Assembly (NCBI GenBank): GCA_905234175.1
Contig: CAJOGX010000008.1
Span: 1 to 64,000, forward strand
Direction: 5' to 3'
Origin: an uncultured Selenomonadaceae bacterium
GTDB lineage: Bacteria > Bacillota > Negativicutes > Selenomonadales > Selenomonadaceae
Length of the DNA: 64,000 bases
Shown here: piece by piece, positions 15,801 to 26,473 of the stretch
Layout of the letters: each line of letters starts with the position of its first letter
How positions within the stretch are numbered: position 1 is the stretch's first letter
The notes under the pieces: model-generated
Database searches by the model: none
What the model was told of the DNA's origin: nothing
Seen by the model: the letters and a program-made list of their open reading frames with translations, nothing else
Made by a program: the position numbers and the translations under genes

Positions 15801-18149
15801 AATTTCTTCGGGCGAATGTTCGTCCACGTCCAATAATTTGCGCACGTCGCCGTTATTTCTGAAGTACTGCTGCACTTCTTCCTTGAGGCTGTAGCGCTTA
15901 ATCAGAAGGGATTCGGTTTTCTGTTTGGCATCTTCGAGGAGTGCAAGCGCGGCGTTAAAATTACTTTCGCTGTTATCGCCGGAGCCCTGCAGGCAGTCCG
16001 CGAAGGCGAGCCCGTTGTTTTCCGTGAAGAGGTTGAAAATGCTGGCGAGTTTTTTAGCGGCGGGAAGTTCCTTCAGTGCGGCGTTTGACTTATCGCCGTT
16101 TAACTGCCGCCAGAGCTGCTGAATCTGGTAATTTGAAGGATTGGCGGGCGCGAAGAAATTTTTAATCGTCGCCGCCAGGTTCAAATAGTCAGCGCCGATG
16201 TTGACTTTTGAAACTTCGAGGCCGCTCGTCCAGAAACTGTACGTGTCGAAATCGTGGAGCGTGCTGAGCGTAACGGGGTCGTCGAGGATAAAGCCAATTT
16301 CGCGCGTCAGATCGTCAATCCAAAGTTCGTTTTCGTTGTCAGCGAAATAATCTTTCAGCGCGTGCAGAGCCAGCATACCGCGACCGGTTTCGCCTTCCCT
16401 GAAAAGTTTCGCGACTTTTTTCAGCGAATCGGAGCGGAAAATATCTTCGTCGGTTGTCAGCGTTTCGACGGGCGGCTCAACGATAACGGCGGGCTTGATT
16501 TTCGTTTCAGTAACTGCGGGTTCGATTTTGGTTTCAGTTTCCGGCGCGCCGCTGAAAATATCTTCGCCGTCGTCGGGCGTTTCCTCCGCGTCAGAATCAA
16601 TCGTGACGGGCTGGGCGGGTTCGTCCGTCAGAAGATTTTTGAGCGTGTCGAGGCTGACTTCGCTGCCGGTTCTGTCAAAGAGCCCTTCCCAGGTAAACAT
16701 GAGGAAGTTGACTTTTTTGAGCTTGAGCGTCTCGAAAATTTTGAGCCAGGCGAGGTCTTCCTTGTGGAGCGCGAAAATAATTACCGCCTTCAAATCCGTG
16801 CCGGCTTCGAGTTCGCGTTCAATGATAAGGCGGAAAGACGCGACGTGAGATTCAACCCCCGAGCCGATTAGTATCAGCGAGAACATGAGCACGACGCGAT
16901 TTTTGTCGGCGCCGTCCACGAAGTTTGTGCGCGCGATTGGCATCAGACCGCCGTAGGGGAATTTGATTTTCAGAATGTCGCGCAGGCGCATTTCGTACAT
17001 TGCCAGCGTCGAAAAACGCAGCGCGTCAATCATCGTGATAAAATAATTTTTGTTGACATTTTTCGGCACGTTGCGTTTAAGGTAGCGGCAGCAAAGTTCC
17101 AGCCCGAAATCGTTGAGGAAATAAAATACAATTCCGCGCCAGGTAACTTTGTCGACGATACCCCAGTTGAAAAATTTGTCGCAGAAGGCGGGGAAGTCGG
17201 GAATTTTTTTGCTGAGCTTGCCGACGTTGAAAATGCTGCTGGGGTCGTCCCTGAAAAAAATTCTGGTGTTGATAAGCAGTTCGACGACGGCGACGGAATC
17301 GTTGCTGCTGAGGATGTCGCGGATTTTGTTCCTGAACGCCTTGACGCTGGTTTTCTTGTTATCGGGCGCCTCTTCGATTTTGAAGTTGTTCCTGTCGACG
17401 GTTACGAGCGACAAATCGAGCGGCGGGACGGCGTTTTCCATTTTTTTCCGCACGTCGGAGATTGAGCGCTTTGCAGGAATTGGCGGGAAATTCAGCGGCG
17501 TCGGTTCGGGCTGTACTTTTTCGGCGGGCGGTTCCGGCTTTGGTTGTTGAACTTTTTGTTTTTTGAAGTGCAGAATGCGGCGCATGACCGCCATTGTTAT
17601 CAGCGGCGTTTCGGAAAAATTTTCGTGTACCCTGAGGAAATCTTCTTCGGAAAGTTCCTCCGTTTCGCTGGCGCCGTCGATAATTTCAGCGAGCAGAATA
17701 AATTTCTTCGCAATGTTGGCAAGGTGGTTGGGCTCGGTACTGTCGGCTTTGTTTTTGAGTTCCTCAGCTCTGGCCTGAATTTTTTGGACGGCTTCGAGCA
17801 TTGTGGGGGACTTGGAATCGACTGTGAGCGTGGAAAATCTTTCGAGGACTTTGGTAATTTGTTCGAGCTTGCAAATTTGTTCAAGGCGGTTCAAACTTTT
17901 GTCGACGACCTCAAGTTTTCGGGAAGTCGCCGCCATTTTCAGCTGTTCGACTGAGAAAAATTCCTGCTGCGCGCCTAAAATTTGTTCAAGCAGCTGGTGC
18001 ACTTCCTCAGAATCTGCGTCGATAAACAATCCCTTTTCGATTGAGCTGGCAATTTCTGTCAGGATTGGTTTCAGCTGCCAGCGCGATTCGTTCATCTGCT
18101 CGAATAATTTTCGCAGTTTGTCCAGCGCGTCCGAATTTAAATTTTCCAT
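12873..18149 (-). CDS. Giant STAND-like ATPase (1758 residues)
   Basis: The N-terminal 200 residues are helical, followed by a Pro/Lys/Glu-rich linker and a globular domain to about 500. A second acidic linker (about 505-560) leads to a long helical array (560-1210). An alpha/beta domain follows (about 1250-1380). The C-terminal ATPase begins at MFIGRSEEL, with Walker A GGRQLGKS at 1411-1418, Walker B LMLLLDES near 1494-1501 and a winged-helix-like end. This order fits a STAND signalling NTPase with a large sensor region. GGAGG precedes the ATG. It heads a coupled operon with the pseudo-ATPase, AAA+ and Cys-cluster genes. No transmembrane segment is seen. Codon use is like the neighbours, so recent transfer is not evident. 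Function unknown. Confidence 0.75.
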   Translation of the reverse strand: MENLNSDALDKLRKLFEQMNESRWQLKPILTEIASSIEKGLFIDADSEEVHQLLEQILGAQQEFFSVEQLKMAATSRKLEVVDKSLNRLEQICKLEQITKVLERFSTLTVDSKSPTMLEAVQKIQARAEELKNKADSTEPNHLANIAKKFILLAEIIDGASETEELSEEDFLRVHENFSETPLITMAVMRRILHFKKQKVQQPKPEPPAEKVQPEPTPLNFPPIPAKRSISDVRKKMENAVPPLDLSLVTVDRNNFKIEEAPDNKKTSVKAFRNKIRDILSSNDSVAVVELLINTRIFFRDDPSSIFNVGKLSKKIPDFPAFCDKFFNWGIVDKVTWRGIVFYFLNDFGLELCCRYLKRNVPKNVNKNYFITMIDALRFSTLAMYEMRLRDILKIKFPYGGLMPIARTNFVDGADKNRVVLMFSLILIGSGVESHVASFRLIIERELEAGTDLKAVIIFALHKEDLAWLKIFETLKLKKVNFLMFTWEGLFDRTGSEVSLDTLKNLLTDEPAQPVTIDSDAEETPDDGEDIFSGAPETETKIEPAVTETKIKPAVIVEPPVETLTTDEDIFRSDSLKKVAKLFREGETGRGMLALHALKDYFADNENELWIDDLTREIGFILDDPVTLSTLHDFDTYSFWTSGLEVSKVNIGADYLNLAATIKNFFAPANPSNYQIQQLWRQLNGDKSNAALKELPAAKKLASIFNLFTENNGLAFADCLQGSGDNSESNFNAALALLEDAKQKTESLLIKRYSLKEEVQQYFRNNGDVRKLLDVDEHSPEEILEFCQQFTDADLNQIVEDGSAIIDEKIFSKKKIDNFIEKIGGKSLVNPMLRDREGVNDKISRKELYKVMSDILTALLNYLHAKRKFDASGSGSKPSAPADKALEILDELKSQLPAVTDRTTIGQIVFRLFVENLGRKLSGENTLLSYGACLLGSKYIELEKDLPVTDSFGVEEFSLKKRVDNFEADLDGKSFAENLQTAYDTAIQNYDFGIWQCLSQHFPQQSKLTDEDSFERSVERQIQRAYDNFLNDLELARTYSRITDQKKIDEYSKVVAAAREHFSYTKNAGLFQRFIAACNKSIDDASQTQSSAMTERLGRLEENLRSNLSEGETLETRYKLISEVRHQIQLRNFTVAEDYMNRIEREGGSLLTNLDLMDSDLETLEDFLNKYEVLFHDIINARGSVEGAYMQRKHITSTKILNRETQDALAFARGWQGIHSGQNNAIEISIVEILKHLGYDGKISAQNMNEKNAKSYTVSFSSPIHARTNYPHPFTVFGTEIFSKGLEVIYLGANRSPDNIAKVLGDMVMADRGKICLIDTALRLPERRQLAKAFKLEVNLKNIIVIDQVLALYLTHFDDANRGKRMLQAALPFARVQPYTSRGVLAPEMFIGRSEELDKIRDMTGPVFVYGGRQLGKSALLRQVKNLEHNPAQLSYAFFIDLKDLDSKAALQRIVLELRGAKLLGEVETWAEFSLEMHKLLSGQLRGVEEPKKLMLLLDESDAFLSDDDTENAINVFRQLLIEFSGKFKFVLAGLHKVIRFEKNSSFGNLNHISVLPFRTPDAMELFIKPMSYLGFHVEDESLISAILSHTNYYPGLIQYYCQMLVESVKNNYQNRNFDATKNPPYTLDNNYLKNMLGNSEFQKEIKQRFQDTLAVVDDNYYEILALAVAWICYEHDDRPVSVDLTQIRDVCFGIEKITRLSDENLLGLLDEMVALNLFRRVDDKFEFNRYSFRHMLGTFVEVGEKLDSFTRAEGGAS

Positions 18150-18221
18150 CGGGAATCCTCCTTAAAATTTTATGAAATTAATATTTGACGCCTGCCGGAA
18201 AAAACCTGCCCGCGCGTTGAC

Positions 18222-18250
18222 TTGCTTTAACGGCGCGTTCGGTATATACT
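18222..18250 (+). promoter_or_regulatory. Promoter of the acidic-protein/rfbD unit
   Basis: TTGCTT (18222-18227), a 17-nt spacer and TATACT (18245-18250). The gene start is 36 nt downstream. Confidence 0.5.
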
Positions 18251-18285
18251 ACGCGTGCACAAAAAATTTTTCGGGAGGGATTTTT

Positions 18286-18672
18286 ATGAGAAAGCGCCCC
18301 ATTATCGAAGACGACGAAGAAATTTATATTCCTGAGCTCGACGAGGTTGACGCAGAAATTGACATTCACGGGCAGTACCCGCGCTCTAACGCAGGAATTG
18401 CGCTGGACTGGTCGCCGCTTGAGCAGCAGATTTTTGACCTGCTCTATCTGAACCGTTTCGCAAAGTACGACCGCGAAGTTTTGGACGAGGCGGCGAAGGA
18501 AGCAATTCACCTCGTCAAAACGTTCAAGTCGCACGAAATTGCGCGCATTGCGTCCGTCGCTATGATGGCGTTCCAGCTTTCGGAATCAGAGGGAAAATCC
18601 TTTGAGGAGGAGTACCAGAAATATATCGACTACATTCGCAAGCACCCCGAAGACGCCGAAGAAGTGAGGTAA
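18286..18672 (+). CDS. Acidic protein of unknown function
   Basis: The 128-residue protein has an acidic N-terminus (IIEDDEEIYIPELDEVDAE) and a helical C-terminal two-thirds (LEQQIFDLLYLNRF...KEAIHLVKTFKSHEIARIASVAMMAF). No signal peptide, membrane segment or known motif was recognised. The ATG at 18286 has GGGAGGG 6 nt upstream; the frame is open further upstream but without a ribosome site. It is divergent from the STAND operon and 9 nt before rfbD, so it is probably cotranscribed with rfbD. Confidence 0.7.
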   Translation: MRKRPIIEDDEEIYIPELDEVDAEIDIHGQYPRSNAGIALDWSPLEQQIFDLLYLNRFAKYDREVLDEAAKEAIHLVKTFKSHEIARIASVAMMAFQLSESEGKSFEEEYQKYIDYIRKHPEDAEEVR

Positions 18673-18681
18673 CGCCGCGCG

Positions 18682-19524
18682 ATGATTTTAGTTACAGGAA
18701 CCACCGGTCAGCTGGGGCACGACGTTATTCGCGAACTTTCAAGGCGCGGCGAAGATTTTCTCGGTACGACGCGCGCGGAACTCAACCTTGCTGACCCCGA
18801 CGCCGCGAAAAAATTTATCCTTGAGAAAAAGCCTGACGCCGTGATTCACTGCGCCGCGTACACCGCCGTTGACAAGGCGGAAACTGAGGCGGAACTTGCG
18901 CTGACAGTCAACGGGCTCGCCACGCGCAAAATCGCTGAGGCCTGCCGCGATATTGGCGCCAAAATGCTTTACCTCAGCACCGACTACGTTTTCGGCGGCG
19001 ACAGCCACATTCCCTACGAAATTCACGACGAAAAAAATCCCGTCAACGTCTACGGCAGGAGCAAACTCCTCGGCGAAGATTCGGTTATCGCCGTGCTGAA
19101 AAATTATTTCGTCGTGCGTATCAGCTGGGTTTTCGGCGCCAACGGCAAAAATTTTGTTAAGACAATGCTAAATCTCGCCGATAAAAATAAAAAACTGCGC
19201 GTCGTAAACGACCAGGTCGGCAGCCCGACTTATACCGCTGACCTCGCGCCGCTTTTAGTCGATATGATTTACAGCGACAAATTCGGAATTTACCACGCGA
19301 CGAATGAAAAATTCTGCAGCTGGGCGGAATTTGCCGAAGAAATTTTTAAGCAGGCTGGCAAAAAAGTTGAAGTTGAAAAAATTTCTACCGCCGATTATCC
19401 GACGCCCGCTAAGCGCCCGTTCAATTCGCGCCTCAGTAAAAAAAGTCTCGACGACGCGGGATTTAAGCGGCTGCCGGACTGGGAAGACGCAGTGAGAAGA
19501 TTTCTAAATGAAGTAAAACTTTAA
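18682..19524 (+). CDS. rfbD: dTDP-4-dehydrorhamnose reductase
   Basis: RfbD makes dTDP-L-rhamnose from the 4-keto intermediate using NAD(P)H, the last step of the pathway. The 280-residue SDR protein has TGTTGQLG at its N-terminus (cofactor site), LNLAD, the HCAAYTAVDKAE stretch, catalytic YGRSKLLGE and the C-terminal RPFNSRLSKKSL segment typical of RfbD. GAGGTAA precedes the ATG. The other three rhamnose genes (rfbA, rfbC, rfbB) are 43 kb away, so the pathway is split between two loci. Confidence 0.94.
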   Translation: MILVTGTTGQLGHDVIRELSRRGEDFLGTTRAELNLADPDAAKKFILEKKPDAVIHCAAYTAVDKAETEAELALTVNGLATRKIAEACRDIGAKMLYLSTDYVFGGDSHIPYEIHDEKNPVNVYGRSKLLGEDSVIAVLKNYFVVRISWVFGANGKNFVKTMLNLADKNKKLRVVNDQVGSPTYTADLAPLLVDMIYSDKFGIYHATNEKFCSWAEFAEEIFKQAGKKVEVEKISTADYPTPAKRPFNSRLSKKSLDDAGFKRLPDWEDAVRRFLNEVKL

Positions 19525-19560
19525 GCATAAGTCAGCATTTTTTAAGCATAAGTCAGCATT
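19520..19560 (+). repeat. Tandem 20-bp repeat
   Basis: TTTAAGCATAAGTCAGCATT occurs twice (19520-19539 and 19541-19560), period 21, directly after the rfbD stop and directly before the structured repeat element at 19559. The unit begins within the last codons of rfbD. Confidence 0.85.
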
Positions 19561-19653
19561 TCTTTTTGCCAAAAAGAAACGCTGGCAAAGAAAAACTGGG
19601 CCGAATGACGCCGTCCAGGCGTCAGTGCGGCCCGCGCCCCATCCGTGGGGCGC
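19559..19653 (+). repeat. Structured intergenic repeat element, copy 1
   Basis: Three nested or successive hairpins without an ORF: a 9-bp perfect stem TTTCTTTTT/AAAAAGAAA (19559-19579), an outer stem GGGCCG/CGGCCC (19598-19603 with 19628-19633) enclosing GACGCC/GGCGTC (19607-19623), and GCGCCCC/GGGGCGC (19634-19653). The same architecture and the shared string GCAAAGAAAA between the first two hairpins recur at 53471-53566. It resembles REP/MITE-type dispersed elements. Confidence 0.65.
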
Positions 19654-19709
19654 TCCTTCCACCGTTACATAACGATAAGCTGAATACAAAAATTTTGGGA
19701 GGGTTTGAC

Positions 19710-20057
19710 ATGGCTTTAATGGAAGGCAAGACCGTCACCGCGAAAAATCGCTTCGGCGGCAAGGGCGAAATTTATATCACGCACCTTCTTACGCAAAACG
19801 AAATGCTCGGTCAGTGCGGTATGTTCGCCAAAGTTACCGTACCGCCTGGCTCTTCGCTCGGCAGGCACGCCCACAACGGCGATTCCGAAACCTATCACAT
19901 TCTGCAGGGTACCGCGCAATACACCGACGGCGACGAAACTTATACCGTCAGGGCGGGCGATACCACTTTCTGCGCGGACGGCGCGTTCCACGGCATCGAA
20001 AATACCGGCAGCGAGGATTTAATTTTCATGGCACTCATTATTAAAACGCCCGCTTAA
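19710..20057 (+). CDS. Small cupin-domain protein
   Basis: The 115-residue protein is a single Cupin_2 barrel. Motif 1 is GRHAHNGDSETYHILQG, with two His and a Glu as metal ligands, and motif 2 is the later GDTTFCADGAFHGIEN with the third His. Substrate cannot be inferred; relatives bind small carbohydrates or act as metal-dependent isomerases or dioxygenases. The ATG at 19710 has GGGAGGG 7 nt upstream. Codons are C-ending, as in well expressed genes here. It follows the repeat element and seems monocistronic. Confidence 0.85.
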   Translation: MALMEGKTVTAKNRFGGKGEIYITHLLTQNEMLGQCGMFAKVTVPPGSSLGRHAHNGDSETYHILQGTAQYTDGDETYTVRAGDTTFCADGAFHGIENTGSEDLIFMALIIKTPA

Positions 20058-20155
20058 ATCGACGCCGCGACTTCCCTTGCGCCATCAACCATAATCGCTC
20101 AGAAAGTTGGTGGCGTATTTGCATTTATAATCGCCAGTATTTTTTCATTTTCGTA

Positions 20156-20164
20156 TGCTAAAAT
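20156..20164 (+). promoter_or_regulatory. Extended -10 element upstream of the PIN/TRAM gene
   Basis: TGC-TAAAAT (20156-20164) lies 32 nt before the gene start. There is no convincing -35. The same TGC-extended -10 precedes several other genes in this window. Confidence 0.4.
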
Positions 20165-20195
20165 GCTAAACTCAAAGTTCCAGGAGGTGGAGTCT

Positions 20196-21437
20196 ATGCT
20201 CGACAAAATTATAAAGTTTTTTATCGTGCTGACGTTCGTCATAGCGGGCGGCGCGCTCTTGCGGCTGGCAACTCCGTGGATGGCGACATTAATCACGACG
20301 GAATTTTTTCAAGTCGACCTGGGAATTTTTCAGCTGACGCTCGCGGGACTGATTTGCATTCTGATTGGCGCAACTCTGGGCGGGATAGGCGGCTGGCTGG
20401 TATCGCCTTTTTTCATTCGCTGGCTGAAAACTTTCACGTCCTTCGTCGAAAAGCAGCTCAGCAAAATGCCGATTAACGACGTCATAGCCGGCGCCGCTGG
20501 TCTGGCGATTGGACTCATAATCGCGGATTTGCTGGGCAACGCCTTCGCTCGCATACCTGGCGTCGGAAATTTTCTCCCAATTGTATTCAGCCTCGTGCTC
20601 GGCTACCTCGGCATTCGCCTGACGATTAAAAAGCGCAGAGAAATTGAAAGCAGCCTCAATTTTATTCCGCGCATGTTCAGAGAAGTTATGCGCAGCCGCG
20701 AAGAAAAGGCTAAGAACGACGCCAGCGCTGACGCTGAAAATATAACTGACGCAGAAAATTCCGCCGCCGCTCAATCTGAGGAGGCGCCGCACAAAATCAG
20801 TCTCGTCAAAGCTGAAACTAAGGTTGAGCCCGAAACTGCGCCGGAAAAAAATTACAAACTGCTCGATACCAACGTGATAATCGACGGCCGCATTGCCGAC
20901 ATTTGCAAGACCGGCTTCCTCGAAGGCAAACTGCTGATTCCCGTTTTCGTTCTGGAGGAACTTCAGCACATAGCCGATTCGCCGGACAATCTGCGGCGCG
21001 TACGCGGTCGGCGCGGGCTGGACGTTCTGCAGAAAATCCGCGAAGATTCGCCGCTCGAAGTCGAAATTGTGAACATTGACTTCGACGACATTCACGAAGT
21101 CGATTCCAAGCTCGTCCGCCTCGCGCAGAAAGTCGGCGGCAAAATTATCACAAACGATTTCAATTTGAACAAAGTCGCTCAGCTGCGCGGCGTCGAAGTT
21201 CTCAACATAAACGATTTGTCCAACGCCGTCAAAGCCGTGGTTATCCCTGGCGAGACGATGAAAGTTCAGGTCGTCCGCGACGGCAAGGAGCCTGGGCAGG
21301 GCGTTGCCTATCTTGACGACGGCACGATGATTGTTATCGAAAATGGACACAGGTACTTGAGCCGGACGATTTCCGTTGAAGTTACCTCGGCGCTGCAAAC
21401 TTCCGCCGGCAGAATGATTTTCGCTAAGCCGCGCTGA
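20196..21437 (+). CDS. Membrane-anchored PIN/TRAM domain protein (YacL family)
   Basis: The 413-residue protein has four N-terminal hydrophobic segments (to about residue 160), a charged linker, a PIN nuclease-like domain starting at KLLDTNVIIDGRIADI with further acidic positions (LEELQHIAD; KIITNDFNLNKVA), and a C-terminal TRAM domain predicted to bind RNA. This is the YacL architecture. Its exact role is unsettled, but a membrane-bound RNase is likely. AGGAGGTGG precedes the ATG at 20196, which decides the start over an upstream in-frame ATG at 20163. The next gene, cheB-like, begins 11 nt later. Confidence 0.9.
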   Translation: MLDKIIKFFIVLTFVIAGGALLRLATPWMATLITTEFFQVDLGIFQLTLAGLICILIGATLGGIGGWLVSPFFIRWLKTFTSFVEKQLSKMPINDVIAGAAGLAIGLIIADLLGNAFARIPGVGNFLPIVFSLVLGYLGIRLTIKKRREIESSLNFIPRMFREVMRSREEKAKNDASADAENITDAENSAAAQSEEAPHKISLVKAETKVEPETAPEKNYKLLDTNVIIDGRIADICKTGFLEGKLLIPVFVLEELQHIADSPDNLRRVRGRRGLDVLQKIREDSPLEVEIVNIDFDDIHEVDSKLVRLAQKVGGKIITNDFNLNKVAQLRGVEVLNINDLSNAVKAVVIPGETMKVQVVRDGKEPGQGVAYLDDGTMIVIENGHRYLSRTISVEVTSALQTSAGRMIFAKPR

Positions 21438-21448
21438 CTGGTTTTATC

Positions 21449-22030
21449 ATGGGAAAAATAAGTTTAATCGCGATAGGTTCCTCGACGGGCGGCGTGGAGG
21501 CGCTGGCGACGATTTTGCCGCGTCTTCACCCGCCGCTCCCGCCAATCGTCATCGTCCAGCACATACCGCCGGATTTTTCGCGAATGTTCGCAGACAGAGT
21601 CAACCGCGAATGTTTTCTGACGGTCAAGGAAGGCGAGAACGGCGAATTTATCCGCGAAAATTTTGCGTACATCGCGCCAGGCGGCTTGCATATGAAAGTT
21701 AGTCGTTACGGCGGCGAGCGCCTGCAACTGCGCTGTTTCATGGCGCCGCCGGTGCATTCGTGCCGTCCGGCAGTCGACATACTTTTTAAATCCGTCGCGG
21801 AGGAAGTTGGAGCGTCAGCGCTCGGCGTAATTCTCACGGGAATTGGCAAAGACGGTGCGGCGGGCTTACTCGAAATGCGGCAGAAAGGCGCCGTCACGCT
21901 GGGGCAGGACAAAGATTCTTCCGTAGTTTATGGAATGCCGAAATCCGCCTTTGAAATTGGCGCTGTCAGCCGTCAAATTCCGCTGGCCGGTATGGCGCTG
22001 GCAATTTCCGCTATCGCACACAAAAATTGA
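21449..22030 (+). CDS. Stand-alone CheB-type methylesterase domain
   Basis: The 193-residue protein corresponds to the catalytic domain of CheB, which removes methyl groups from (or deamidates) chemoreceptors. The triad is visible: Ser in GSSTGG (about 11-16), His in VQHIPPDF, and Asp in TGIGKDGA. The receiver domain that normally regulates CheB is absent. No cheR, receptor or flagellar gene is near; it is coupled to the PIN/TRAM gene. The Shine-Dalgarno is weak. It may act on a non-chemotaxis receptor or be controlled by a separate protein. Confidence 0.88.
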   Translation: MGKISLIAIGSSTGGVEALATILPRLHPPLPPIVIVQHIPPDFSRMFADRVNRECFLTVKEGENGEFIRENFAYIAPGGLHMKVSRYGGERLQLRCFMAPPVHSCRPAVDILFKSVAEEVGASALGVILTGIGKDGAAGLLEMRQKGAVTLGQDKDSSVVYGMPKSAFEIGAVSRQIPLAGMALAISAIAHKN

Positions 22031-22040
22031 GCAAAAAATT

Positions 22041-22072
22041 AAGCTGTGAGCAGTTTCGCCCGCAGCTTTTTT
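22041..22072 (+). terminator. Terminator between convergent genes
   Basis: AAGCTGTG (22041-22048) pairs with CGCAGCTT (22061-22068) with one G-T pair, followed by a T-rich tail. It can serve cheB and perhaps the convergent dnaE. Confidence 0.65.
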
Positions 22073-22075
22073 CGT

Positions 22076-25447
<3,372 letters not shown>

Positions 25448-25474
25448 AAATAACGCCCTCCCCTAAAAAATTTT

Positions 25475-26465
25475 TTAACTTTGTAATCGTTCGAGTTCCG
25501 ACGGGTCAGCGAGCCAGTCAGTCAGCGCGGGTTTATTTTCCGGCGCACAGGGAATTAGTGCGAGGAAATTCTCGGCGAAAATGTCAACGCCGGTCGCGGC
25601 GGGGAAGCCCTGCATTCCGAAACGCTCAGCGAATTTGAAACTTAGCGCGTCAACGGGGCATTTGTAAAGTTTACCGTCGCGCAGGAACCGGCAAAAGTTG
25701 CTGTGACAGACGGCGCGCGCTTTCGCAGAATCGTGGCCGCTTTGAAGTGTTAAAAAAACGTTGAAGGTTTCAACTTCGCCGGTAACGTTCAGCAGTGGAA
25801 TTTCATTTTCAGCGAGCGTGGCTTTGATTTTGTCGAGAATTTTTAACGTCGGCGGGTAAAGCGAAATATCAACCGTGAATTTATTTTCGCGCAGGGCGTC
25901 GAATAATTTTTGCGGCGCACTGGGAAGAAGCAGACCGTTGGTAACGAGCCGGAGCGCAGTTTTTGGCAGGAATTTCCGCGCGATTTTAATGTACTGGTCA
26001 AGATTTTTCAAAAGGAGCGGTTCGCCGCCCATTAGCCGGAGTCGAAGAACGCCAGCTGTTTCAGATTTGCGAAGTGCGTGCAGCCGCGGCAGTTAAGATT
26101 GCAGCTGTCAATTAAATTTGCCTCCATGTACGGAATGAACGCCCTGCCACCGTCCAGCCAGTAAATTTGCTCCGCAGTATTCCAAAAGTTTATGACGCCA
26201 GTGGGAATTTCGTACAGCTTGCAAAATTTAACAACATCCTTCAAGGTCCCTCCTCGGCGATAATCAAGCCGTCAAGCGCGCCGGAATCAATCAGCCTGCG
26301 AAATTCAAAAAAGCTAACCTGCTGAAAATCAGCGGGCAGATTGAAACTTTCTTCGCCGCGGCTGGAAATAAAATCGCTGACGAAATGCGTAACTTCCACG
26401 CCGGAATTTTTGAGCGCGTCGATAAGCTGAACGGCACGCGGCGGATACCCGCAAACTGCAATGTT
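25475..26465 (-). pseudogene. Broken radical-SAM protein gene in three frames
   Basis: Three abutting minus-strand fragments read as one protein. The first (about 26465-26241) is a Rossmann-like N-terminus (NIAVCGYPPRAVQLIDAL) that lacks a start and ends at TGA. The second (26244-26032) holds FCKLYEIPTGVINFW and the radical-SAM cluster motif CNLNCRGC, then stops. The third resumes in a different frame as RLRLMGGEPLL (the second radical-SAM block) and runs through a Cys-rich C-terminus to 25475. About 20 residues normally found between the blocks are missing. Loss of the start, one frameshift and one deletion-frameshift point to a decayed gene. Relatives accompany surface-sugar or cofactor pathways, but a substrate cannot be named. 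Confidence 0.7.
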
Positions 26466-26473
26466 ACCTCGAG

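Noticed and set aside
20289-21398. Open frame of 369 codons antisense to the PIN/TRAM gene
   Set aside because: No ribosome site or domain; the plus-strand PIN and TRAM domains explain the DNA.
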